Source: Candidatus Aenigmatarchaeota archaeon
GTDB lineage: Archaea > Aenigmatarchaeota > Aenigmatarchaeia > CG10238-14
Length of the DNA: 6,485 nt
Assembly (NCBI GenBank): GCA_017608955.1
Contig: JAFCEW010000019.1
Location: 1 to 6,485, forward strand
Direction of reading: 5' to 3'
In this document: one piece after another, positions 1-4,955 of the stretch
How positions within the stretch are numbered: position 1 is the first letter of the stretch
Layout of the letters: every line of letters starts with the position of its first letter
Program-made: the position numbers and the translations under genes
Notes under the pieces: model-generated
What the model was told of the DNA's origin: nothing
What the model saw: the letters and a program-made list of their open reading frames with translations, nothing else
Databases searched by the model: none

Positions 1-66
1 TTTTATTGTTCTTTTAGTTCCAATAAGTTTGACTTCTTCGATCAAACCGACTTTTAGTTTTGACAT
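1..66 (-). CDS. 5' fragment of a gene leaving the window, possibly a RimK-associated aspartic/zinc protease-like protein
   Basis: An ATG at 66 on the minus strand opens a frame that is uninterrupted to the left edge (22 codons, beginning MSKLKVGLIEEVKLIG). A good TATA-like box lies about 32 bp upstream, so the start is credible. The N-terminus, a short beta strand 'KVGLIEEVKLIG' followed by 'TKRTIK', resembles from memory the opening of the archaeal 'ATP-dependent zinc protease/retropepsin-like' family (PF05618), in which a DTGA-type motif follows shortly after. That motif would lie outside the window, so the product name is a guess. The existence of a gene start is much firmer than its identity. 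Confidence 0.5.
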   Translation of the reverse strand, partial: MSKLKVGLIEEVKLIGTKRTIK

Positions 67-92
67 ATATACTAATTCATTCTAAAGAAAAG

Positions 93-103
93 CATATTTA
101 AAG
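93..103 (-). promoter_or_regulatory. TATA-like box for the leftmost minus-strand gene
   Basis: The minus strand reads CTTTAAATATG here, close to the archaeal TATA consensus. Its centre is about 32 bp before the ATG at 66. With the usual TATA-to-start spacing of about 26 bp, transcription would begin near 72 and leave a leader of only a few bases. No Shine-Dalgarno motif precedes the ATG, which fits a nearly leaderless message. Confidence 0.45.
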
Positions 104-170
104 ATTATTATTTTGGAGAAATCCCATCAAATTATGGCTTTATTCGCCTTTTAAAGTATTATCTATATGA

Positions 171-178
171 TATATAAT
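171..178 (+). promoter_or_regulatory. TATA-like box for the ATP-cone gene
   Basis: TATATAAT lies about 50 bp before the ATG at 225 and predicts a transcript start near 200. That would leave a leader of about 25 nt, long enough to include the GTGAT element at 216-220, which matches part of the archaeal Shine-Dalgarno GGTGAT. Unlike its neighbours, this gene therefore looks leadered. The surrounding DNA is very AT-rich, so chance TATA matches are frequent. Confidence 0.35.
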
Positions 179-215
179 AAAAAATGTTTTATTAACCCAT
201 GTTAAATATTAATAA

Positions 216-220
216 GTGAT
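216..220 (+). promoter_or_regulatory. Shine-Dalgarno element that decides the ATP-cone start
   Basis: GTGAT, complementary to the 3' end of archaeal 16S rRNA, ends 4 bases before the ATG at 225. The GTG within it is in frame and could itself be read as a start, adding three residues. The match to the ribosome-binding consensus favours initiation at 225 instead. Confidence 0.5.
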
Positions 221-224
221 TTAT

Positions 225-506
225 ATGACAGATGTTATAAAAACAGATGGAAAAAGAGAAAGTTTTAATATAGAAAAAATAAGAAGATCGATAGAAGCCG
301 CAGCTAGGGAAACACATATATCAGATGATAGGAGAAGAGATGTAATAAATCGAGTTCTAGAAATAACAAGGGAAATGGCTGAAAAGAATAGTACAATAAA
401 AACAAGAGATCTCAGAGATAGGATATTGAGAGAACTAGATACTCTTGAACCATCTATATCAAAGTCTTGGAGAGCGTATGAGCAAACCAAAGCTACAAGA
501 AGATAG
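225..506 (+). CDS. Stand-alone ATP-cone domain protein
   Basis: This 93-residue protein consists almost entirely of an ATP-cone. Residues 4-19 read VIKTDGKRESFNIEKI, the usual opening of the domain (lysine, DG turn, F-x-x-E-K). A helical middle follows, and the C-terminal 'SISKSWRAYEQTK' fits the closing helix. ATP-cones bind ATP/dATP and normally act as allosteric modules at the N-terminus of ribonucleotide reductases or within NrdR repressors. Here there is no zinc ribbon before it and no catalytic domain after it, because the frame closes at a TAG. A role as a free nucleotide-sensing regulator is inference only. The start at 225 was chosen over the in-frame GTG at 216 because the GTG is part of a Shine-Dalgarno-like element. 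No reductase gene lies nearby. Confidence 0.85.
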   Translation: MTDVIKTDGKRESFNIEKIRRSIEAAARETHISDDRRRDVINRVLEITREMAEKNSTIKTRDLRDRILRELDTLEPSISKSWRAYEQTKATRR

Positions 507-569
507 ATAACTATTAGGTCGTTGTAAAATATTATTAAAATATAGGTAGCAATTAAATTATTAGATAGA

Positions 570-649
570 GTGAAATATAAAATATTAATTTTTTATATTT
601 AGCATCAGTAATAATAATCTCAATAGCTATAATATTTTTATGGTATTAA
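570..649 (+). other. Hydrophobic reading-frame scraps upstream of the broken membrane gene
   Basis: From a GTG at 570 a short frame reads VKYKILIFYI then stops at 600-602. In the next phase, 602-649 reads ASVIIISIAIIFLWY before a TAA. Joined, they would form a basic N-terminus plus one membrane helix directly before the ATG at 640. This may be a further piece of the same decayed gene. AT-rich DNA readily produces runs of Ile, Leu and Phe codons, so chance is a serious alternative. Nothing else is recognisable between 507 and 570. Confidence 0.2.
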
Positions 650-828
650 GACAAGTAATCGGATTAGGACTTATAATTATAGCATGGCTAAATCTTCTTG
701 GATTAGGAGATATTTCAAGAATTGTTATTTTTATATTAGGGTTTGATATGCTTTCTCTTTTCTCAAAAATACTAATATTTGGAATAGATTATTTATTGTG
801 GAATTTGTGGCAAAATTACTATTTTTAG
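640..828 (+). CDS. Small hydrophobic membrane protein, probably the 5' part of a frameshifted gene
   Basis: This is a 62-residue frame starting MVLRQVIGLGLIIIAWLN. It has two predicted membrane stretches at about residues 5-22 and 27-48, and a diagnostic-looking 'GLGDISRIVIFILGFDM' between them. I do not recognise the family. The last residues (WNLWQNYYF) look unlike the rest, and hydrophobic coding sense resumes immediately in another phase from about 798 to a TGA at 951-953. This suggests that the frame ends early through a 1-base shift rather than at its natural stop. No clear ribosome-binding site precedes the ATG. It could be a real small protein, the front of a pseudogene, or a chance frame in AT-rich DNA. 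Confidence 0.4.
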   Translation: MVLRQVIGLGLIIIAWLNLLGLGDISRIVIFILGFDMLSLFSKILIFGIDYLLWNLWQNYYF

Positions 829-953
829 GTAAATTTGTAAACTATATTTTGAAACCATTTGCGATATTTATAATTTTATTTTTAAATGGTATAGCATTAG
901 AAATATCAGTAATAGTTGCAGGAATAGATTTATTATTGAATATGACAAAATGA
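798..953 (+). pseudogene. Out-of-phase continuation of the membrane protein (broken gene fragment)
   Basis: In the phase of the GTG at 798 the sequence reads 51 residues, including KLLFLGKFVNYILKPF and ending GIALEISVIVAGIDLLLNMTK. Its ending 'ISVIVAGIDLL' echoes 'ISRIVIFILGFDML' and 'ILIFGIDYLL' in the preceding frame. The DNA also repeats: GGAATAGATT occurs at 781-790 and again at 921-930. Joining 640 to about 797 with this segment by a -1 shift gives a coherent protein of roughly 100 residues with repeated helix pairs. No heptameric slippery site is apparent at the junction, so an indel (a real pseudogene or a sequencing error) is likelier than programmed frameshifting. The tRNA promoter overlaps its end. 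Confidence 0.35.
929..937 (+). promoter_or_regulatory. TATA-like box for the tRNA-Ser gene
   Basis: TTTATTATT is centred about 29 bp before the first base of the tRNA at 962, which is close to the spacing expected for an archaeal promoter. It lies inside the last codons of the 798-953 frame, so the tRNA promoter and that reading frame overlap. Confidence 0.4.
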
Positions 954-961
954 TAATTCAT

Positions 962-1046
962 GCCGAGGTGGCAGAATCTGGTAAATGCGCTAGCTTGGAG
1001 AGCTAGTGTCCTTCGGGACTTCAGGGTTCAAATCCCTGCCTCGGCG
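962..1046 (+). tRNA. tRNA-Ser (anticodon GGA)
   Basis: This is a class II tRNA of 85 nt without an encoded CCA. The acceptor stem GCCGAGG (962-968) pairs with CCTCGGC (1039-1045), followed by discriminator G at 1046 as expected for serine. The D arm is 971-988 with its GG at 980-981. The anticodon stem CTAGC/GCTAG (990-994 and 1002-1006) encloses the loop TTGGAGA, placing anticodon GGA at 997-999, which reads UCC and UCU serine codons. The long variable arm GTCC-TTCG-GGAC (1008-1019) is capped by a stable UUCG tetraloop. The T arm CAGGG-TTCAAAT-CCCTG is 1022-1038. All stems pair fully and there is no intron. Confidence 0.96.
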
Positions 1047-1071
1047 TGTCTAATTCCTAACTTCCAACCTC

Positions 1072-1079
1072 TTTATAAT
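1072..1079 (+). promoter_or_regulatory. TATA-like box for the 154-residue hypothetical gene
   Basis: TTTATAAT is centred about 32 bp before the ATG at 1108 and predicts transcription starting near 1102, so the message would be almost leaderless. It lies 25 bp after the tRNA end, which gives this gene its own promoter. The T-rich stretch just after it (CTTTTT at 1086-1091) could terminate the tRNA transcript. Confidence 0.4.
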
Positions 1080-1107
1080 TCAAATCTTTTTAATTTTAAT
1101 AATAATT

Positions 1108-1572
1108 ATGAGTTTGGAGAAACTGAAAAAATATATATCTGATTATAAAGAAAAAAATGAAGGAATTCTAAAAAAATATAATATTGACATTGTAATAAGT
1201 TCTCTCACTTTTAAAAATAAAACATTTAATGGGATAGTTTTTACCCCTATTCCTATAAGATTTTCTACAGTTCCACATTCATATAATCCAAAGTATAATC
1301 CACCCCCAATTATCATTACTGATATTCTGGGTATTATATCGGCTGAGAGCATTGCAAAATTTTATGGTTTAAATTTCACAACAGAAACTGTTAAATTTCC
1401 TCCAGAAAAACATTGCCCTGGTTTCACATCTTATTTTTCAAAAAAGGAAGAAATTGATCCTATTGTAAAAAATATTTTAGGAGCAAAAAAGGATTTTGAA
1501 TATTTATATGAAGAATTGAATAAAAAAAGGAAAGAGACTATTGAAGAAGCTCTTAAAAAATTGAAAAAATAA
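1108..1572 (+). CDS. Hypothetical protein, 154 residues, family not recognised
   Basis: This is a soluble, lysine-rich protein with no signal peptide or membrane segment. It begins MSLEKLKKYISDYKEKNEG (a charged helix). A mixed strand region with a proline-rich segment follows (residues 46-67, including FTPIPIRFSTVPHSYNP and NPPPIII). It then has 'TDILGIISAESIAKFYGLNF' (71-90) and 'KFPPEKHCPGFTSYF' (96-110) with the only cysteine at 103. A strongly charged C-terminal helix, possibly a coiled coil (about 127-154), closes it. I see no catalytic motif that I can name. The ATG at 1108 has a TATA-like box at a leaderless spacing and no Shine-Dalgarno. The gene converges on thiI, with 8 bp between the stop codons. 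Codon use resembles the neighbours, so there is no sign of recent transfer. Confidence 0.75.
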   Translation: MSLEKLKKYISDYKEKNEGILKKYNIDIVISSLTFKNKTFNGIVFTPIPIRFSTVPHSYNPKYNPPPIIITDILGIISAESIAKFYGLNFTTETVKFPPEKHCPGFTSYFSKKEEIDPIVKNILGAKKDFEYLYEELNKKRKETIEEALKKLKK

Positions 1573-1580
1573 TATATTAT

Positions 1581-2648
1581 TTATTTAATCTCATCCAATT
1601 TAACATTAGTCCTTGGTTTTTTAGGAACATAATCGCATTCTTCTACTTTCAAACTAGAAATATCATAAGTTCCTATTTGTCTTGCAATCTGTATTATTTC
1701 TTGTTTATCAAAACCTATTAATGGCCTTAAAACTGGTATAGAAACTGCCTGATCTAGAACAGCCAAATTATCTAAAGTTTGCGAAGCAACTTGCCCTAAT
1801 GACTCTCCTGTTACAATTGCCTTGCATTCTTCTTTTTTGGCTATTTTCTCAGCTATCCTATACATTTGTCTCTTACAAAATATACATATAAGATTTCTCG
1901 GAACTTTCTTGATCATTTTGTCCAAGTATTTTTTATGATTAAATGTATGTTTTTTGATTTTACAATTTGACCATTTTTCAAGCTCTTTAACCATTTTCAA
2001 AAATCTTTTTTTCTTGTCTTTATTTTTATCATCAGCATAAGCAACCTCTATAATACACCCTCTTTTCATCATCATCCATGCAGCAACAGCAGAATCTATT
2101 CCACCTGATAATAATACTAAAACTTTTCCAGCTGTTCCCACAGGCATACCACCAGGACCATTTATTTTTTCGGTATAGATATAGACATCTTTATCTCTTA
2201 TCTCAATATATATAGTAACTTCAGGTTGTGTAAGATCTACTTTATATTTATCAGGAATTTTATCAGCAAGTCTAATTGTCATTTCTTTTGATGTAAAATC
2301 GTGCTTTCCTGTTCTTGTAGTTCTAATAGCAAACGTTTTTTTATTTCCTAGAAGTTTGATATAATTTTTTTCAAAAAAATTTTCTAATTCATTTAATTTA
2401 ATATGATAACAAAAAGAAAATGAGACAATTCCGAATATTTTTTTCAATAATTTTTCTGTTTTCTTATTTTCAGTTTTTATAAATATTCTTCCTCTTTTTG
2501 TATAGACACTAAATTTAATTTTATTTTTTTTAAGAGAATTAGAAATATTGTTAATTAGTTTTTTTATGAATATTTTTTTTACTGGTTCTGACTTTAAAAA
2601 TATTTCAGAATATCTAACTATAATCTCGTTTTTTTCAAGTTTATTCAT
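1581..2648 (-). CDS. thiI: tRNA 4-thiouridine synthase ThiI (tRNA uracil 4-sulfurtransferase)
   Basis: This 355-residue protein adenylates and thiolates uridine 8 of tRNA to give s4U. Visible parts in order: an N-terminal ferredoxin-like region (about 1-75), a THUMP RNA-binding domain (about 76-165, including FAIRTTRTGKHDFTS), then a PP-loop ATP pyrophosphatase domain with SGGIDS at 181-186 and the family block GESLGQVASQTLDNL (281-295). A CxxC at C255/C258 and a third cysteine at C338 match the pattern I recall for archaeal ThiI that ligates an Fe-S cluster. There is no C-terminal rhodanese domain, so the sulfur route differs from that of E. coli ThiI. The length suits the rhodanese-less form. 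A thiamine thiazole role is not indicated. The ATG at 2648 starts directly before the family's N-terminal strand (NEIIVRYSEIFLKS). Confidence 0.95.
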   Translation of the reverse strand: MNKLEKNEIIVRYSEIFLKSEPVKKIFIKKLINNISNSLKKNKIKFSVYTKRGRIFIKTENKKTEKLLKKIFGIVSFSFCYHIKLNELENFFEKNYIKLLGNKKTFAIRTTRTGKHDFTSKEMTIRLADKIPDKYKVDLTQPEVTIYIEIRDKDVYIYTEKINGPGGMPVGTAGKVLVLLSGGIDSAVAAWMMMKRGCIIEVAYADDKNKDKKKRFLKMVKELEKWSNCKIKKHTFNHKKYLDKMIKKVPRNLICIFCKRQMYRIAEKIAKKEECKAIVTGESLGQVASQTLDNLAVLDQAVSIPVLRPLIGFDKQEIIQIARQIGTYDISSLKVEECDYVPKKPRTNVKLDEIK

Positions 2649-2671
2649 AACTAAAATTAGTAGAAAATAAA

Positions 2672-2685
2672 CTTTATATTTATTC
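2672..2685. promoter_or_regulatory. Near-symmetric TATA element shared by the divergent thiI and channel-like genes
   Basis: On the plus strand CTTTATATTTATTC is centred 25-26 bp before the ATG at 2703, ideal for a leaderless transcript of the membrane-protein gene. Read on the minus strand the same bases are GAATAAATATAAAG, centred about 30 bp before the thiI ATG at 2648, giving a leader of about 4 nt. The intergenic space is only 54 bp and neither gene has a Shine-Dalgarno motif, so one TATA element could serve both directions. Two overlapping elements cannot be excluded. Confidence 0.45.
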
Positions 2686-2702
2686 TAATGAAAATATAAT
2701 TA

Positions 2703-3314
2703 ATGACAATAGAATTAGCTTTAGCACAAATATGGGCTTCAACTTTGAATATATTACCTAATGTAATAGCGGCAATAATCTTACTATTAGTAGGTTGGAT
2801 ACTAGGAAAGGTAATAGGAAGAGTTGTAAAGGAAGTTTTAAGAAGACTAAGACTAGACAGATACTTCAAATTCGGGGAAGCATTTAAAGTTAGTGAAATA
2901 TTTTCAATAGCAATCGCATGGATTATTTATCTTGTTTTCATAAAGGCAGCTGTAGGAACACTAGGAATAGCAGCATTGGATGAATTTGTAGGTAATGTAT
3001 TAGCATTCATACCAAAGATATTAGGAGCAATGATCATTATATTGGTTGGTTATGTAATTGCTGAATATGTACAAAGAGAAGTTACAAAGACAAAAACAGA
3101 ATATTCAAGAACAATAGGAAAAGTAATTTTCTTCTTTACCTTAGTAATCTCGATAGCAATAGCATTACCATTTTTACAAATAGATACAACATTGATAAAT
3201 GGTATTATTTTAATACTAGTGGGTTCAATTGGACTTGGAATTGCAATTGCTATAGGTCTTGGCTTAAAAGACACAGTAAGAGAAATGTCAAAAAAATATG
3301 CAAAGAAAAAATAA
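2703..3314 (+). CDS. TM-helix-repeat membrane protein, mechanosensitive channel-like
   Basis: This is a 203-residue polytopic protein. Predicted membrane segments lie at about residues 17-38, 64-85, 100-122, 138-158 and 165-188. Two segments repeat a theme: 'LPNVIAAIILLLVGWILGKVIGRVVKEVL' (residues 18-46, quoted only by its pattern) and 'IPKILGAMIIILVGYVIAEYV' (103-123), each a proline-initiated helix with a GW/GY break followed by charges. This matches the 'conserved TM helix' repeat (PF05552) found in MscS-related and CmpX-type channel proteins. The end 'IAIGLGLKDTVREMSKKYAKKK' resembles the glycine-rich pore helix followed by a basic cytoplasmic tail. The MscS beta domain is absent, so ion conduction and gating by tension are inferences. 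It has a leaderless start at ATG 2703 and T-rich tracts downstream. Confidence 0.8.
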   Translation: MTIELALAQIWASTLNILPNVIAAIILLLVGWILGKVIGRVVKEVLRRLRLDRYFKFGEAFKVSEIFSIAIAWIIYLVFIKAAVGTLGIAALDEFVGNVLAFIPKILGAMIIILVGYVIAEYVQREVTKTKTEYSRTIGKVIFFFTLVISIAIALPFLQIDTTLINGIILILVGSIGLGIAIAIGLGLKDTVREMSKKYAKKK

Positions 3315-3340
3315 GCAAGCCCGAAAGAAAAATTAGGTGA

Positions 3341-3370
3341 TTTTTTAGAGTTTTTTCTATTTTTATTTTT
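3341..3370 (+). terminator. Oligo-T terminator after the channel-like gene
   Basis: Runs of T6 (3341-3346), T6 (3351-3356), T4 and T5 follow the stop codon at 3312-3314 within 60 bp. Successive oligo-T tracts without a needed hairpin are the known archaeal termination signal. The last tracts overlap the 3' end of the small minus-strand gene at 3363-3488. Confidence 0.5.
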
Positions 3371-3488
3371 CTATTCCAATAAAAAATCCTATTATATTTG
3401 GCATTAAAAAAGAAAATAAACCAAATACAAAAAGAACTATAAAAATAAAAACAATTTTCCTTGAGTTTATTAAAATCTCTTTTAACAT
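3363..3488 (-). CDS. Small single-helix membrane protein, 41 residues
   Basis: An ATG at 3488 on the minus strand opens a 41-codon frame ending TAA at 3363-3365. It starts MLKEILINSRKIVFIFIVLF, continues VFGLFSFLMPNIIGFFIGIEK, and so has a short basic N-terminus, a membrane helix of about 20 residues (12-29) and a proline-broken second hydrophobic stretch. The topology is sensible for a small membrane protein, with a positive N-terminus inside. A TTTATTTA element centred about 25 bp upstream would allow leaderless expression. It lies 61 bp downstream of the pilin stop on the same strand, so read-through from the pilin is also possible. I recognise no family. The high A+T content makes a chance frame possible. 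Confidence 0.45.
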   Translation of the reverse strand: MLKEILINSRKIVFIFIVLFVFGLFSFLMPNIIGFFIGIEK

Positions 3489-3508
3489 CTATTTAAAAAA
3501 TAGAAAAG

Positions 3509-3516
3509 TAAATAAA
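3509..3516 (-). promoter_or_regulatory. Possible TATA box for the 41-residue membrane protein
   Basis: The minus strand reads TTTATTTA here, centred about 25 bp before the ATG at 3488, the spacing of a leaderless archaeal promoter. It abuts the oligo-T tract that may end the pilin transcript, so termination and initiation signals would overlap. The match is loose and could be chance. Confidence 0.25.
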
Positions 3517-3521
3517 AAAAA
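3514..3521 (-). terminator. Oligo-T tract after the pilin gene
   Basis: Eight consecutive T on the minus strand lie about 30 bp beyond the pilin TAG at 3550-3552. This is an oligo-T tract of the kind that ends archaeal transcripts. No strong hairpin precedes it. Confidence 0.4.
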
Positions 3522-3549
3522 CTACTCGTTATGGGCAAAATGTCCTTAA

Positions 3550-3933
3550 CTAATTATGGATTGTAGCTGTATCTGTGTGTTGTAAACCTGAGTCTGTTAC
3601 AGTATATGTTATTGTTATGTCCACATCTCCTGATGTGCTTACTCCTGTAATTGTTATGTCATCTCCTGGATCAGCGGTAGCTACGTCAGGAGTTCCTCCA
3701 GTAACAGATATTGATTCTATTGCTTGTGCACCATTTCTAATTAAAAGTGTCCCATTTGCATAATCTACAAATGCAAAATACGAAAAGCATGGGCTACAAG
3801 ATACTCCTCCTTTTAGGCTGAAAACTCCCATTCCGTATAATGCTGCAACTACTACTATTACAATTAAAATTGCCCATCCATATGTCATTAAATATTCCAT
3901 TGCAGATTGTCCTTTCTTCATATGAATTCTCAT
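3550..3933 (-). CDS. Type IV pilin-like protein with class III signal peptide
   Basis: This 127-residue protein carries a textbook archaeal class III signal. A short basic n-region ends KKG at residue 8, with cleavage expected before Q9, and then QSAMEYLMTYGWAILIVIVV. The mature protein would begin with Q and have the conserved glutamate at +5 (E13), followed by the hydrophobic assembly helix to about residue 38. The exported part has a CSPC motif (C46 and C49) soon after the helix and a Thr/Asp-rich, beta-strand-like C-terminus (DITIT occurs twice, at 92-96 and 105-109). It is the likely filament subunit for the assembly genes directly upstream. The ATG at 3933 is preferred because a TATA box lies 27 bp before it. 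An in-frame ATG at 3921 would give the more usual MKKGQ start. Confidence 0.9.
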   Translation of the reverse strand: MRIHMKKGQSAMEYLMTYGWAILIVIVVVAALYGMGVFSLKGGVSCSPCFSYFAFVDYANGTLLIRNGAQAIESISVTGGTPDVATADPGDDITITGVSTSGDVDITITYTVTDSGLQHTDTATIHN

Positions 3934-3954
3934 AATATTCTTTAGTTTTACTTC

Positions 3955-3966
3955 TATTTTAAATAT
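3955..3966 (-). promoter_or_regulatory. TATA box for the pilin gene
   Basis: The minus strand reads ATATTTAAAATA, centred about 27 bp before the ATG at 3933, so the pilin message would be leaderless. A private promoter lets the pilin be made at higher levels than the assembly proteins upstream, as expected for a filament subunit. The box overlaps the 38-bp gap after the second F-domain gene. Confidence 0.5.
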
Positions 3967-3971
3967 TGTGT

Positions 3972-4955
3972 TTAAACAACTACACCAAAAAGTCTTACAA
4001 CAGCAAATCTTGCCAAGAAAAAGACTGTAATACTAATTAATAATAAGATTGGAATAAATTTTATTCCTGCTTTCTCAGATCCTTCTTGAACTAATCCTAT
4101 TAATATCGCTCCAAAGAATGAAGTAATAGCAATTGAAGTTAAAGCATATAATTTCAGGAATTGAGGTTCTATTTTTACACCTTGAAAACTCATAACTTTT
4201 AAATTACTACTAAATATCTGATGCACATCTGCTATTCCACCCAATTCTCTCATTGTTTCTACAAGATAAGACGAAATACCATATAAAAGAGGTGCTCCTA
4301 TTCCTACTGCAAAGAAAATAAATATAATATACATTGTTACTTGTGCATGAATTTCTCTTCTAAGTATTTTTGTTTGTCTTATATCTTCTGCCAATCCATT
4401 TAAAAGATCAGACATATTTCCTCCTCTTAACACTCCTTCTCTAAGAAGATCTATACTTCTTGCCAGAAGTTTTGAATTTATATTTTCAGGTATAGTTCTG
4501 AGAGATTCTTCTAAGGAATCTCCTGCAATAGTTTTTTTTGCAGCTTTTTTTATTTGTTTTTCTAAGGGACCAAATTCTTTTCTTGCCGCTAATAAAAGAG
4601 CTCTATCAGGAGTTAAACCAGATTTTAGATTTGATGCAATCAATCTTAAAGCATCTGGGAGAATCTCATCCACAAATTTAGTTCTTTTATCTGATACTAC
4701 AACAAGAATGGCATTCATAAGAACAAAAAATATAATAAATGATGAAATTGTAACAATTGAAGATATAACAAAATTAGCTAATCCAACTAAAAATAGAAAT
4801 AATCCAAGAGAAATTCCTAATGCAATTCCAAAAAATATTGAAAAGCCTATATATCTTTCTGCAGAGATGGTAAATTCTGAATAAATCAAATATTTTTTAA
4901 CCCATTCTTTATATCGTGATGGAGTTTTTCTGAATATTATATCATATATTTTCAT
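3972..4955 (-). CDS. Type II secretion/type IV pilus F-domain membrane protein (TadC/ArlJ-like), second copy
   Basis: This 327-residue polytopic protein forms part of the membrane platform for pilus assembly. It has a charged cytoplasmic N-terminus, membrane segments at about 36-57 and 61-87, then a cytoplasmic helical T2SSF domain (about 98-205) with typical landmarks 'LPDALRLIASNLKSGLTPDRAL' (begins at 99) and 'LLREGVLRGGNMSDLLNGLAEDI' (170-192). Further membrane segments lie at about 206-228, 268-290 and 297-320. The ATG overlaps the TGA of the preceding F-domain gene by 4 nt (ATGA), indicating translational coupling. It differs clearly from the first copy, including an extra loop with 'IFSSNLKVMSFQGVKIEP', so the pair is a heterodimer-like set and not a recent duplication. 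Confidence 0.9.
   Translation of the reverse strand: MKIYDIIFRKTPSRYKEWVKKYLIYSEFTISAERYIGFSIFFGIALGISLGLFLFLVGLANFVISSIVTISSFIIFFVLMNAILVVVSDKRTKFVDEILPDALRLIASNLKSGLTPDRALLLAARKEFGPLEKQIKKAAKKTIAGDSLEESLRTIPENINSKLLARSIDLLREGVLRGGNMSDLLNGLAEDIRQTKILRREIHAQVTMYIIFIFFAVGIGAPLLYGISSYLVETMRELGGIADVHQIFSSNLKVMSFQGVKIEPQFLKLYALTSIAITSFFGAILIGLVQEGSEKAGIKFIPILLLISITVFFLARFAVVRLFGVVV

Noticed and set aside
221..490. An 89-codon minus-strand frame
   Set aside because: It is antisense to the ATP-cone gene, whose domain pattern is clear. The hydrophobic Ser/Leu-rich translation is typical of a shadow frame.
960..1142. A 60-codon plus-strand frame beginning ATG at 960
   Set aside because: It runs through the whole tRNA-Ser gene and into the next gene's start. 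The tRNA fold explains the sequence.
1143..1352. A 69-codon minus-strand frame
   Set aside because: It lies wholly antisense to the 154-residue protein and has no promoter or family resemblance.
2657..3274. Two minus-strand frames (2657-2869 and 3050-3274)
   Set aside because: Both are antisense to the TM-helix-repeat membrane protein. They show no recognisable domain and no start signals.
3335..3340. AGGTGA, a strong Shine-Dalgarno-like motif after the channel-like gene
   Set aside because: No ATG, GTG or TTG with an open frame follows at a usable distance. The next bases are oligo-T terminator tracts.
3489..3503. CTATTTAAAAAATAG inverted repeat considered as an operator or hairpin terminator
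   Set aside because: The arms are only five weak A/T-rich pairs. Such symmetry is expected by chance in this composition, and it directly abuts the small gene's start.
3575..3763. A 62-codon plus-strand frame
   Set aside because: It is antisense to the pilin, whose class III signal peptide fixes the true strand.
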